A stretch of 64,000 nt of DNA. It comes from Sipunculus nudus (Eukaryota > Annelida > Sipuncula > Golfingiida > Sipunculidae). The position numbers were made by a program, and so were the translations under genes. Positions 26,226-37,830 of this stretch are shown here, in pieces. The DNA lies in NCBI GenBank assembly GCA_026874595.1, contig CM049315.1:14041664-14105663 (forward strand), given 5' to 3'. The notes beneath the pieces were generated by a model. The model did not search any database, was not told the DNA's origin, and was given only the letters and a program-made list of their open reading frames with translations. Position 1 is the first letter of the stretch. Every line of letters starts with the position of its first letter.

Positions 26226-26256
<31 letters not shown>
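26226..26256. repeat. (TA)n microsatellite
   Basis: A perfect run of about 15 TA units. Confidence 0.97.
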
Positions 26257-26260
<4 letters not shown>

Positions 26261-26577
26261 TACTGCGCTCTTACTAAATTGATAATTGGCTCGAGCTGAC
26301 TGCTTCTATTGAATTTGACCAGTAGTTGTTGACCTCAGAGCGTTTACTCAATTCATAGACGAATCTAGTAGTTTCCTTTTCCTACATCGATAATAGCCGA
26401 TCATTTCAATTTATCATTTCATTATCATTATCATTATACCTCTATATATCATGGCAGGTATGTTACTGAGAACATTTTGTAATGGTAAAGAATTTATAAG
26501 TTTAACAGTTTAACAGTTGGTTCAGTCATTACTCGTGCATTTCTCCTCCCATTCTCCAAATCACAATATATTCAACA

Positions 26578-27450
26578 TGTTACGGAACCTAATAACAACA
26601 GATCACGCAGTCATGACGAGCATAAATTTTGTTATGGAGATAAAAAAAAATCTGATTCTGTAAAACTAGGCAGCGTGAAATGTTTAGGGGAATTAATAAA
26701 GAAGTCAATGTTTTTTTTTTAACAAATAATTATAATTTATTCTTAAAACAACCCTAACATTACAATACACTAAATCAATACAACAACACAGTATAACAAC
26801 AGTATAACAGTAAATCAATACAATTACACAGTATGATAAATAAAGTGTACAGTACCTGGATACCACCACTGTCACAGCGACAACAAGTCCTTTAAAACGT
26901 ATAATCCAGATGAACAATTCACATAAATCTTTTCAGAGAATAATAGTCCTATTCAACTGTAAAATCAATCTGTTGTAAACCAAAAGTGAAATTTTGGTAG
27001 TGATCTAAAAGGCAAACTGAAGACTATAAAATCCGTTACAAATTTGAAGAAGATCTTCAAGTGCTGCAATTATCGGAAAGGTCCACAAACTGACTCACAC
27101 TCTTCCGTGTACGCTGGAATATTTCTCTCTCCCCTCTCTCGGCTCTAAAACACAGCCCCTATCTATAACTTTTCATCCGAAAATTCTAGAAACTTCTATT
27201 TCACGAAAAATCTAAAGAACCCAACAATACATAATACACACGCCCAAGAAACATTACAAGACACGCGCTCATAGAACGCGACCAGCCAAGAAAGTTCCAG
27301 ATCAGCATGAGCGCTGTGTTTCTACACGTCAGAGTTCAACCAATGTGGATTACATCGAGCCTGCAACACCCGGCCAGGCGAGGTTGCTACAGCAACGAGC
27401 CACGCCCGCGCACACGAATCAAGTGTCAACAACACATGTAACAGACATCT
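26578..27450 (-). mobile_element. second, diverged copy of the solo LTR
   Basis: Begins TGTTACGGAACCT as in the copy at 22102 and follows it for about 850 bp. Shared landmarks are TATGGAGATAAAAAAAAATC, TTAGGGGAAT, the minus-strand AATAAA at 26736-26741, CTCGGCTCTAAAACACAG, and the AACAACACATG near the end. The TATA region is altered (TATCTATAAC). The left border is clear; the right border is uncertain because a TGTAACA at 27437-27443 does not align with the end of the first copy. No internal retrotransposon genes flank it. Confidence 0.7.
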
Positions 27451-30400
27451 GTACCAAGCAACTATGTGGTTCTTTGGTTAGCCTGGTAATAAAATATTTC
27501 CCTGGCTTAGTGGCATCAGTAATCAGCTGAGTATCATTACCCGTTGGTTACTATTGTTTCATGAATGTCTTTTGTAATTATATATTTAAGTCAATATGGC
27601 AGAGGGACAGGTTTGCGTATATATATTACTCATAATACTCAAACACCTGATATTAATAGAATAGAAAGTTTTTTGAAAATACCTTACGCGGTTTACATGT
27701 AAAGTTGAGAATTTTATTAAAGTTTCCAGTATTAATCAAATAGGAGACTTTATCGCAATTACTTTTAACAGTATGTGCATCATGCAGTCCTATACAAGCA
27801 TGTTTTATGCCAAGTGATACGTTTAATGAAAAATGGGACATTGGAGGGTAAAAGTGGACGCGGTTTAATGATCGCCTTGTTCCTTTTATCTGTGAATATC
27901 ATTCAAACGTAGATTGGTTCCCGCTCAATGGTGTTCCTTGGGAGGTTCAGCCGCGCCCCAGGCAGGCTCATTACTGTATGAACCTGAATGTCCTCCAAGT
28001 AACTTCGATGCTACCCAGCACACCTCACCGCTCTATTTACCCTGACGGGAGAATTATGCGAGTGCAGTGTCAGGTCGCTGCGGGTACATTTACGCTTTGT
28101 GGAACCACAGTCACAAGAGTCATATCAGGGCGGATGTAGGATTTAGGTAAAGGAGGGTACCACCCGGGAGAACAAAGAGGAGGACAAAGAGAAAAAAATG
28201 GTCTTAAACCCGTAACAGAAGGTTGTTGAGGGTGAAGAAAGAGGGGTGGGGGTCCAGATCCCTTGCCCTCCCCCTAATGCGCTTCTGAAGGTATATATTT
28301 GATTTAAAAATTCAAGTTACCAAGTTTAATAAAAACGGGCTTGTCTTAAGTTCACACAAAAACAGACTAAACACGAAATGTGAAATATCAACTGAAATAC
28401 TATGAAAGTTGTTATAAAGGAAAGGGTCACGCGCGATGCAAGTCACTTACTAATTAGTTAGCCATAAATTTTTAGCTGGAGAGCTTTATGCTGAATTTCT
28501 ATTCTTTGAACGCAATAACAAAGTCCGACCACAAAATGAAATGGGATATTAGATAAATGAAAGGTACATGACTGTTTATCAGTTTAATTAGTCCTATTGT
28601 CAATATTATCCTGCGGGGAGACCAAAAGCACCTGATTTCAAAAGGATTTACCTTTTGTTGTCTTTAATCTAATCAGGAACTACCTGGCTGGAAGTGACTA
28701 TCGCGGGCCAGATCAGCGACGCACGTACTGTCTTACTGGGGCTACCCCCAGATCTCCCCAGTACGTCTGATATTTGCTAAGCTCTCCGGGGGAATGTAGA
28801 ATATTAGGTTTTTGATGTCCCGCCTACAGACTCTCCTGCCTCGAGTAATCCTATTTAATGCTGTATGAATTCCGGTATTTTGTAGTACATGTTATGGGCA
28901 GATGTAAATGACGGTTCTGTTCTAATATTGATTGTTTTCTCTGGTAAAGATAGAGATTCCTGGAAAAGATCCGCGGTACTAGGACACTCGCACACAAGCA
29001 CCCCCCCCCCCCCCTTCACACACACGTCCTCATTCGGACTACTGTTATCGGCTCCCATCAGTTTCTTCTCTGAAGCACCAATTACTTAATCCTTTTACAA
29101 TTAGACCAATGAGTGTCTACAATATGTTCAATGGTTATTGGTATCGAAATGACCTGATATGGTCTACCTTCATGTACGCCTCACCAGGAAGAAATGTTTC
29201 TTTAGGAAAACGCACCAAAGATTATTTTAATCATCAATATTTTCCTGCGCAGTACGACTTATCAAGATTTAGGATCAGGTGTGTTATACGTCACAGTAAG
29301 ACCGTTAGTAAGCCGCGTCAGGAAATACTTAACATGCTAGAGGAGCCTCGATTGAAGGACACACACGCACGCACAGACACGTGCGAACACACATCAGCAG
29401 CTCTTGGAAGAGCCTTATAAATGTGATTCCCTATTTTTTCGGTAAATAAGGCGGTAGTTGAGGGGTCAGATGTGGTCCGCTTCTCCCTGCTTTTGGATAA
29501 TAAACTTTTTTTTCCAACAATTTTTTTATTGCTCAAATATACTACACTTTTTACCATGATCTGATGTTTTTTTTTCAAACCAAGAAGTGAACCCCGGCCG
29601 TATGTGATTTGCATATCTTGCCTTTTTGGAGTGGCCATCTACATTATGTGTCCATGCTTCATTCACCCACCTATCATTAAAATCTAATTATACTTTTTAC
29701 ATTACGCAATAATGATTCGACATCAATTTAAAATAGCCCCAGCTTTCAATTATCTATTTCCAACTCCTTTATTAAAAACCTACATCTATAGAAGGTAACC
29801 AATTGTTTAATTTGATTTTTTTTCAAACAGTTTTTACCGTTGATGATATCAAGTTTGATGATAAACAGCCGAGAAAAGGCCCCCTCTAAATCACCAAAGC
29901 AGTCCAGGGGGGGGGGGGGGGGCGTCCAGAGCCCGCTCAATACTCATACGTGTGGGCTCATATGGGTGCACAATTGCATGAAAGAAAAATCTAGGATTTT
30001 GCCTGATAATAATCGAAACACAAACAGACTGGCAAAAGGACAAACGTGGATGAAAACACAGCCACCTTCAGGTTGATATCTGTAGCAATTTACTTGGGGC
30101 CGGTTTAACATATATACATACATCATTTGTGTCATATTTCATGAAGTATATATATATAGATCACAGGAGGTCAGAAGGCTGCAAGATAATGGCCTCCCGT
30201 GAGTGGAGGACGTTTATCAGCGTGTGACTGCAGTGTATATTTGTGTATTGGCGTGATCTGGGGTCATGAGGAAATAAGCAAGCATGTATGTAAAGCTCCC
30301 TCTATGAATAAGGCATCAGCACTAATTACATCTTTCGTAACCGTTGAACATGAGAGTCCTCAAGAGGTAGGGTGTAACCACATTACGTCTCCCAAACTGC

Positions 30401-31534
30401 CTCTTTAGAAATGTCGCGCTTGCAATGGGGCCCCAGTTAATGTGTAATATTACATTTATCTGCCGGCATGGTATTTCAACTGAGATTTTTCATAATGCTT
30501 CCTTCAAGGCCGACGTTTTAAACCTGATTCCATGAACAGCGTTCACTGCAACGAGAGAAACGGGTCACTCGATGGGGGTTACGCATGCGTAGTGTATGCA
30601 TAAATCTATGCTATGTAGAGATGTGAAGTTTCATTTGTACACGAAGCAGAGCTTAGGGATACATCTGAACCTTTTCCTTTACTTCTCTGTTATTGTGGGT
30701 TGGACTTTTTTGTTCTTTGTTGTTGTTGTAAATCTTGCTATAAACAGCATACATTTACTTAAGAAAATGAATTGTTACCAAACGTGTGACCGTGACAAGA
30801 GAGGTATTGTATAGGATCAGAACCCGCAGCAGGGCATTAGAATACCTATAACGCTCCTGGCGGTGAGTCCCTAAAGCAAAGGGATGACGCATTGATTCAC
30901 CTCAAGGACTCAGAGTTTATGTCATACTCAGTGCGTCCCGTGGGTTTGTGGGAAAATAAACCATAACTCTAACACCGTGTGTCATGATATACATATTCAA
31001 TAACAAAAAGGGGTGGCGCTTAGCAGAGCCCACGCTTTTCTAAGGCAGATTAACACTGTTAGAATCTAACATATATCCGAATCCGCACTAAAATTTAATG
31101 GGATCTTACCTACAGCTGCTGTTTCGTTATCCTGCTATCAGATAACCAAACAAATAAACAAAAGAAGGGCGAAAACATTACCTTGAAGGAGGTTAAAGAA
31201 ACAGAAAAACAATACATATTTCTACTGGATGGGATTTTGACATTGTTAATAAAAAATGAACACATATCCCTCCCTTCCTCAAAACATCCTGGATTAAATT
31301 GTCAGTATACGGATTCTGTTAAAAATTAATAACTTAAGATTGTCTGTTAATGAGAAGCAGATTTAATGAATGGAAAATCCTTTGTTTGCATACGAGGCTG
31401 GGCACAATGCATAAAAGGACAGTTCATTTGTTTTCTTCGAGATTTAATTTTTGTATGAAAAAAAAATCAAATAGCATGCCTAACGAAATTTTAGGAATGA
31501 AAAAATTATTATTATTTACCAACTCGTTAGCTGT

Positions 31535-31540
<6 letters not shown>
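27451..31540. other. intergenic with homopolymer runs
   Basis: C-run 29001-29014 and G-run 29907-29922. At 28127-28290 a CAGGGCGGATGTAGGATTT start and a GCGCTTCTG end resemble a short DNA element, but without a target duplication. No gene recognised. Confidence 0.45.

Positions 31541-31580
<40 letters not shown>
31541..31580. repeat. (GA)n microsatellite
   Basis: About 19 GA units with one GG interruption. Confidence 0.95.
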
Positions 31581-31581
<1 letters not shown>

Positions 31582-32032
31582 CACCATACTAGGTCTTTAA
31601 CATTCCTATAAATTTGTATTCGCAAACCTTATGAAATAATATTTTCCTGATTACGTCATTATAATTAGCTAAATAGGAAAAACTTTGTCTATTATAAAGG
31701 GGAAATGTTCTCTTGACACACTTAGAAATTCCGCGTCAGAAATATTCTCAGCAGTTGGGGGAATATGGAGAGATAAATAGCCCCCTTTTGATGCCCGTGA
31801 AATAAGGTTTTATAGTTGATGGTTGGAAAAAATGAACCAGACGGATGCGTACAAGAAAGTTTACTTGGAAATTCATGAGTTAGTTGGGACGCTCTTGTTC
31901 GGATCAAGCCATCCCGCGGAGCGCATATGACTGAGGACCACTGTGGACTACCTAATGTACAGCCAGCTAATTAACGCACAATGCCCCGAGCGCTACCTGG
32001 ACAACACGTACACGACGGGAGCGCATCCTCAG

Positions 32033-32039
32033 TATATAA
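32033..32039 (+). promoter_or_regulatory. candidate TATA box for the protocadherin locus
   Basis: TATATAA about 30 bp before the start of a CpG-richer stretch that ends in a good splice donor at 32658. That it drives the protocadherin is inferred from position and strand only; no transcript evidence is available here. Confidence 0.3.
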
Positions 32040-32064
32040 CTATAATACTTGTTTTCGCATAGCT

Positions 32065-32657
32065 GTTCGTCCCTGCAGAAAACTCAGCGTCTAGCCCCGG
32101 GAGGTACTCAATAGAATCGAATTGCTGACAGTTTAATGATGTTTTGGATCAGTGCCACATTGATCGCCGATTTTTCTCGCTACATTAGCATGGGAATCCG
32201 AGCCGCTCGCAGTCACAGTACCATTGAACACAGGCACGGAGGGTGTTAGCGGAGTTTCGGCGCGGCTTGCTGCGTAAGCCCGTCTAGCAGTATACCTGGC
32301 TGCTCAAACAGTGCTTTGTCTCTGCCAGAACAAGTAGCCAAGCAAGATCAGCAAACCACTGATCGCTTCGCAAGTGGATGATGGACTCTCCACGCGCCAA
32401 ACATCACGTGTTGCCTAGGTGACAATCCGGCGGCTGCGTTTTGAGCGCCACTTGTAGCGGTATTTGAGTGAGGAAACTGCCGAGCGAAGTTTGTTAGGAA
32501 GCAAGCATCGCTTTAACTCGCGCTATTTGCGGGCTAATTCCCTCCTGTTCACACTACAGGCAGTGCCTTTCTGATTTTCATCATATTTCATGTATAACCT
32601 GGACAGACGTGGTCTTACCCAAGCAGAATTTCCCTGGCTCACACCAACAGGTTGAAG
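32065..32657 (+). other. candidate 5' non-coding exon 1
   Basis: This stretch is GC/CpG-richer than its surroundings and ends at GTTGAAG followed by GTAGGA, a good donor (GT at 32658). It holds only short upstream ORFs. If spliced to the acceptor at 33339 (TTCTTTACACAG) it would be untranslated leader of the protocadherin gene. The 5' border is set from the TATA box and is approximate. Confidence 0.3.
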
Positions 32658-33339
32658 GTAGGACTTGATAGTTTATCTATGAGCGGTTTCTCTTCTTATT
32701 TAGGTGATGGTACAACTTTTTACTTTCTCACAATACCTTATATATTTATTTATATTGTTAAACTGTTTCTCTCTTTATGCATGCGATTTAACAACTTTAC
32801 GTTTTCTTTATTTTCGCCTGAGTGAATATATGTAACATGATGCATATTTCCTATAGAGTATCTTTTATCATTCAAATAACTGCGGAACTCAGAATTAAAC
32901 ATGTCGCTCTAAAAGTGAATTTACGCTGTTACTAAAATATACTGTATTGAATGATTGCACGAATGAGTTATTTGTAACTGATAAATTACTGGAGATCTAA
33001 CACAGATTGAATAATAAAATAATGGTACTTTGGTGAAGTAATATTACCAAATGAACTGACACAAACGAATTCAAACAAACCCCCTATATTGTAAGTTAGA
33101 AAAGAAATGTATAAAATATATAAGAAAATGTGTCTTTTCAAGTAAGCCCATTTATCAATTTTACAAGTATAACTCGACAAAGAAAAATGCATTTGGCCTA
33201 CAATAGATGCTTACTGGAATAACACATGAAATAAAAATGTGCAGAAATAGTCTTGCTATCTTCACCTTTTTCTGCTGCCCCGTCAGCAGAAGATGAGTGC
33301 AAATAAACGTTATTGTATGATGATCTTCTTTACACAGGA

Positions 33340-33879
33340 AAAAAACGTTCCACGGGCTTTCAGAGGCAAGACTGGAGGAAAGAAAACGGAGTACGTGAAT
33401 AATGACAGCTCTTCATCTTCGGTACAAAGAATCTGCTGAAAAACCGAGCTCGGCATGTCAACCGATTGAGCAAGAGCGGCCTGACAGAGGAAACTAGCTT
33501 GATTTGCGGACGGCCTGTAACTTTGACCAATACATAATACAATAAAGTTAATTTACTACCGTAACAATACACTTGGATAGCAGTACTGCGGACATGGCCG
33601 ACGATAATCAATATTTCATTCTCTTTTGGTTCACAAAGATACAAAGGACCGTCAGTTTACGTGTTTTCTAACAGGGTTTCAACACGTACGAAGGGCCCAT
33701 GTTTTCCATTACACACGCCACGGCTGCAACTAGAGAAAAGGCGAGATCAATAACAGTCGGGGTTATAGCATTGTCGTCGTATTTATACGCAATTGAAAGC
33801 GTTTTAATGAATCTCATCAGGTAATCAAGACTTTCGTTGTTTGCGGTACATTTGATATATCGTGAAAAGCTTTGCCAAG
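33340..33879 (+). other. candidate 5' non-coding exon 2
   Basis: Bounded by a pyrimidine-rich acceptor TTCTTTACACAG ending at 33339 and a near-consensus donor CCAAG followed by GTAAGC (GT at 33880). Plus-strand frames are closed, so it would be untranslated; a 94-codon minus-strand frame inside is not recognised. Splicing on to an acceptor shortly before 34826 (for example CATTCTTAG near 34498 or TATCTAGCTAG near 34820) is possible. All of this is inference. Confidence 0.25.
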
Positions 33880-34825
33880 GTAAGCGACGACCTAAGTTAG
33901 CGACACCCTACCTTTCACCGGATTCCTATATATTGACGCCCGCAGTGCGCACCTTACGTATCGTCATCATGTTTTATTGTGAACTTCTGACTCTATTGTA
34001 ACCGACACGCTACCTCCTGTGTAGTTACCTGTCACAGGTGAATAGAAGACAAACCGTTACTCAAGACCTGAATCCTGATAAGACTCCCCACATACTGACT
34101 CGGCGGGGAATCCAATGCGAAAACAAACAGGCCAGTCACTTATGACAAAGGACTTATTGGAAAAAATCCAGACTCAATAACAAAGGAGACATTACAAATA
34201 TATGAGCGTGACTTGGAATATGCACGATGGCATTAATGCTGTGATTCATTAATTAAAAATAAATAGTGGATTATATATGCACACTGAAGGAAAGTTTATG
34301 AAAAACGACCGCACTGGCGTATCCGTGGAGCGAGAATATATCACCGATATGATATAATGTATGCTTTATTTATAAGTTGTATATGCACGTTAAACATGAC
34401 GGGAAGTTACGGGCTAACATACTGAACAAAGGGTGTCAACGCAAGCTGATCTGTCACCTGTTGCTGCCTTAGCAACCAAAAACTTCGTATCATTCTTAGT
34501 CAAACTCCAGTCGGGACCGGAATACTAGTAACATATGCAAATGTAAAACACAGGACTGTGCGTGACTGTAAAAGCCAATGCCCTCAAGTGCAGTATTATT
34601 TAGGCTTGGATTTTCTTCTAATTTATCCTTTTGAAGTTTTCTTAACGTAATGATGGCTAGAAAAAATGTTGAATACCCGCAGGTAAGAAATACGACGTTG
34701 GATGATTAATTACGCCGGGAAGCTTAGGTAACAGGCCTTCATCGCGCGACAGGGAACTAGGTATAGCACATTAACATGGGAGCTGGTATTTAGTCCAGGC
34801 ATAAGCAATATCTAGCTAGGTAAAA

Positions 34826-37696
34826 ATGATGATGTTCTGCGCCTTGTGGATAGCGTTTTTATCCCATATGCTTGCTGGCGCCGACGGCCAGAGAGACAAA
34901 ATTCGAGAAATCAACTATACTGTATTGGAAGAACAAGAACCGAATACCTTCGTGTGTAATATTTCACAAGACCCGAGATTTCCAACCAAAGCTCATGGCA
35001 AAGACGTGTCTTATAAATACTTGTCCAACGGAGATTCCTATCATCGCTACTTTACGTTGAGCGCAGAGACGGGGGAGATACGAACAGCTCAGAGGATTGA
35101 CAGAGAATCAATTTGTGCTAACTTAGTCAGCTGCAGATTAACTTTAGAGGTGGTTATTCAAAGCACAGATCCAGAGTCTATCTTTCTCATTGTCAAAGTA
35201 AATATTATAATACTTGACCAAAACGACAACGCTCCCTTGTTCCCCGTCTCCTCTACCGCAATTACAATTTCTGAAACCTCGCCCCCGGGGACTGAGCATT
35301 CACTCCGTCTTGCCGAGGATCTGGATAGCCCTAAATATGGAATCAAGCAATATGTCTTGCACGCTGATACGGACAAATTCAAGCTCCATATAATAAGGAA
35401 CGATGAGGAGGTTTCTAGTGTGCAGTTGGTCATACAGGAAAAACTAGATCGTGAGACCACTGAGTTCTATAAGCTTTTGTTGGTAGCAAAAGACGGAGGG
35501 ACGCCCCCTCTGACGGGAACGTTAGTAGTTGACATCATTGTGCTGGATGTTAACGACAATGGTCCGCAGTTTAATAGTTCTAAGTACGTGTTTCATGTCA
35601 AAGAAGATGTCAAAGTGAACACGGTGGTTGGCCGAGTGTGGGCCAAGGATCTGGACGCAGATACCAATGGTAAAATAACATATGGGTTTATAGAGAAAAC
35701 ACGTAAAAATTTCGGTGACCAGTTTGGCATCGCGCATGACACAGGGGAGATTTCTATATTGCGTAATCTAGATTATGAATCGAGGACTACGTATCAACTG
35801 TTTGTGAACGCAAAGGATCACGGTGCCGCTCCGATTGTGGACCTCACAAAGGTTATCGTCCATGTTGAGGACGTGAATGACCACGCGCCGTCTATTAAAG
35901 TAAGCACTGTTTTAGGAGGCAACCAGGCACAGATTAACGAAAACCAGGACCCCGGCAGGTTTGTAGCGCACGTGCTGTTTTCAGACCCAGATCAAGGACG
36001 AAACGGGGAATATTCCTGCCACCTGAATAGCCAATATTTCAGCCTTCGACCTATCTTCGAAAACGAGTACGACATAACAACTCTTCAGCCGTTTGACAGG
36101 GAAACGCAGTGGTCGTACAATATAACATTACAGTGCCGTGATGAAGGGACCCCACAGTTGCATTCATTCGAAACAATAACGGTCACTGTGGTGGATGAGA
36201 ACGATAATGAACCACAGTTTATTAGGACTCCGTACACAGCCCGATTACATGAAAATAATTATGTTGGGCAACACATCACCCGCGTTGAAGCTCGGGACAA
36301 AGATGCTGAACAAAACGGCTTTATTAGCTATACCATCTCTGAAGAATACAGTGAGTGGGTAGCGATCGACCAGCAGAGCGGAGTAATCACTGCAAAGGCC
36401 ATTTTTGATTATGAACAAATTCAAGTGCTGAGCTTCCCCGTCGTGGCTCAGGACCACGGTCATCCATCAAAATCTTCGTCCACCAACGTGACATTATGTA
36501 TCCGGGACACGAACGATGAAAGACCAAGATTCTCCCGGCAAAAATATGCCTTCGGACTAGAAGAAAATTTGCCGCCGGGTACATTGGTTGGAGTGGTCTC
36601 GGCAACAGACCAGGACACAGAGGCTTTTAACAAAGTAACGTTCTCCCTTGAAAATGATCCAACCATCGTGAAGGCTTTTAGTATTGACGCTGTTAATGGT
36701 GAAATTCGTTCTAAAATGTCGTTAGACCGCGAAGAACAGTCGGCTTATCATCTTACTGTCCTGGCAAAAGACTCCGGAAGTCCCTCTTTGTCCAGTTCAG
36801 CGAGTGCCATGATATTTCTTGCCGACGCCAATGATAATTCTCCTGTCATTGACTTCCCTACTCCGTTCAACCACACGGTTGTCGTATCCGCAGACATCCC
36901 ACTGGAACATGAAATTCTTCAGGTACTCGCCCACGACAACGACGTTGGTTCAAAAGCTAAACTCCAGTATCGTTTTCACAAAGACTCGCAAGGTTATCCG
37001 TTTGGCATCGATGCGTGGTCCGGTAAAATCTATTTGACGGAAAAAATTGATCTCAAGAAAAAAAGAGAAAAGTACAAACTAACTGTGATTGTGCAGGACT
37101 GTGGCCAGACACCAAATGTGGTGCAAGCCAGTCTAACTATAATTCTGGACAAGGATATTCAGTTTGTGCCGTCTGCACAAGCGACTGTCAAATCGAGGTT
37201 CAGCAGTCGGAATATTTTAATTCTTGTCGGTGTTTCATCTTTGTGTGTAATTACTATATTACTTTTAGCTATTGTGCTTGTGTATTTAAAACGCAAAGAC
37301 CAGGCGTATTTGGCCCGTAACTATGGTTACGGTGACCCAGACAGGGTCAGCAAGAAGACTTGGAATCTTCACGCCTACCTTGAAACTGTTGGTCAGTTGT
37401 CCCCAGACGAGGAAATGGACGGCTGGAAATACGCCAGCATTGCAAGCAGCCTTGGGCGCAGTAAAGATAATTTTGGGGTTGTTCAGCGCCAGCATATAGT
37501 TCGTCCGCCCATTGAAGACAATACGGAACCCCTTATATCCATGCATTATACACACGTCATGCAGGAGGCGTTGGGGACACCCACGGGGTTCGAACCCGTT
37601 ACCGCCGGGAACACGCCCTACCTTACGCATGACCAGCAGCACATCGTACAATCACCGGACGAGGAAGACAACACAACATTGTACAGGAATGCTTAA
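34826..37696 (+). CDS. protocadherin, seven cadherin repeats, single-exon
   Basis: A single-pass type I cell-surface adhesion protein of 956 residues, complete. Residues 1-21 are a signal peptide; the first ATG of an ATGATGATG cluster after AAAA was taken as start. Seven cadherin repeats (EC) follow, each closed by a calcium linker: DQNDNAP 131-137, DVNDNGP 241-247, DVNDHAP 349-355, DENDNEP 457-463, DTNDERP 561-567, DANDNSP 667-673; EC7 (about 674-785) lacks that linker. LDRE-type motifs lie at 207, 315 (LDYE), 423 (FDRE), 527 (FDYE) and 633; EC7 keeps only a degenerate IDLKKK. EC1 contains RIDRESIC and a C-x5-C pair (C97, C103), the disulfide loop characteristic of protocadherins. N-glycosylation sequons are at 30, 45, 250, 432, 554 and 682. 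The membrane helix is about 796-821, then LKRK as stop-transfer, then a 135-residue tail with acidic and Ser-rich stretches and no catenin-binding domain, as expected of a protocadherin. Known protocadherins mediate calcium-dependent homophilic contact, often between neurons. There are no frameshifts. No second family member lies in this window. Confidence 0.95.
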   Translation: MMMFCALWIAFLSHMLAGADGQRDKIREINYTVLEEQEPNTFVCNISQDPRFPTKAHGKDVSYKYLSNGDSYHRYFTLSAETGEIRTAQRIDRESICANLVSCRLTLEVVIQSTDPESIFLIVKVNIIILDQNDNAPLFPVSSTAITISETSPPGTEHSLRLAEDLDSPKYGIKQYVLHADTDKFKLHIIRNDEEVSSVQLVIQEKLDRETTEFYKLLLVAKDGGTPPLTGTLVVDIIVLDVNDNGPQFNSSKYVFHVKEDVKVNTVVGRVWAKDLDADTNGKITYGFIEKTRKNFGDQFGIAHDTGEISILRNLDYESRTTYQLFVNAKDHGAAPIVDLTKVIVHVEDVNDHAPSIKVSTVLGGNQAQINENQDPGRFVAHVLFSDPDQGRNGEYSCHLNSQYFSLRPIFENEYDITTLQPFDRETQWSYNITLQCRDEGTPQLHSFETITVTVVDENDNEPQFIRTPYTARLHENNYVGQHITRVEARDKDAEQNGFISYTISEEYSEWVAIDQQSGVITAKAIFDYEQIQVLSFPVVAQDHGHPSKSSSTNVTLCIRDTNDERPRFSRQKYAFGLEENLPPGTLVGVVSATDQDTEAFNKVTFSLENDPTIVKAFSIDAVNGEIRSKMSLDREEQSAYHLTVLAKDSGSPSLSSSASAMIFLADANDNSPVIDFPTPFNHTVVVSADIPLEHEILQVLAHDNDVGSKAKLQYRFHKDSQGYPFGIDAWSGKIYLTEKIDLKKKREKYKLTVIVQDCGQTPNVVQASLTIILDKDIQFVPSAQATVKSRFSSRNILILVGVSSLCVITILLLAIVLVYLKRKDQAYLARNYGYGDPDRVSKKTWNLHAYLETVGQLSPDEEMDGWKYASIASSLGRSKDNFGVVQRQHIVRPPIEDNTEPLISMHYTHVMQEALGTPTGFEPVTAGNTPYLTHDQQHIVQSPDEEDNTTLYRNA

Positions 37697-37824
37697 CTTA
37701 TACACGGACAGTGATATGCAGCATTGGATATAGGTGTGTATATATGTGTGTCCATCTGTATGCCTGACTGCGTACTGGAATGTGAATCCCCTTTTCCTCA
37801 TTGTAAATTTTTAGTGTTTTTTTA

Positions 37825-37830
37825 ATTAAA
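37825..37830 (+). promoter_or_regulatory. possible polyadenylation signal ATTAAA
   Basis: ATTAAA, the commonest variant signal, about 130 bp after the protocadherin stop in an AT-rich stretch. The first canonical AATAAA downstream is near 38836, about 1.1 kb after the stop, and is the alternative. Confidence 0.35.

Noticed and set aside
28127-28290. short DNA transposon with CAGGGCGGAT start
   Set aside because: The right end matches only weakly and no target duplication was found, so it is mentioned but not called.
35158-37651. minus-strand and off-frame ORFs of 68-121 codons within the protocadherin
   Set aside because: They are shadows of the protocadherin reading frame with no recognisable features of their own.
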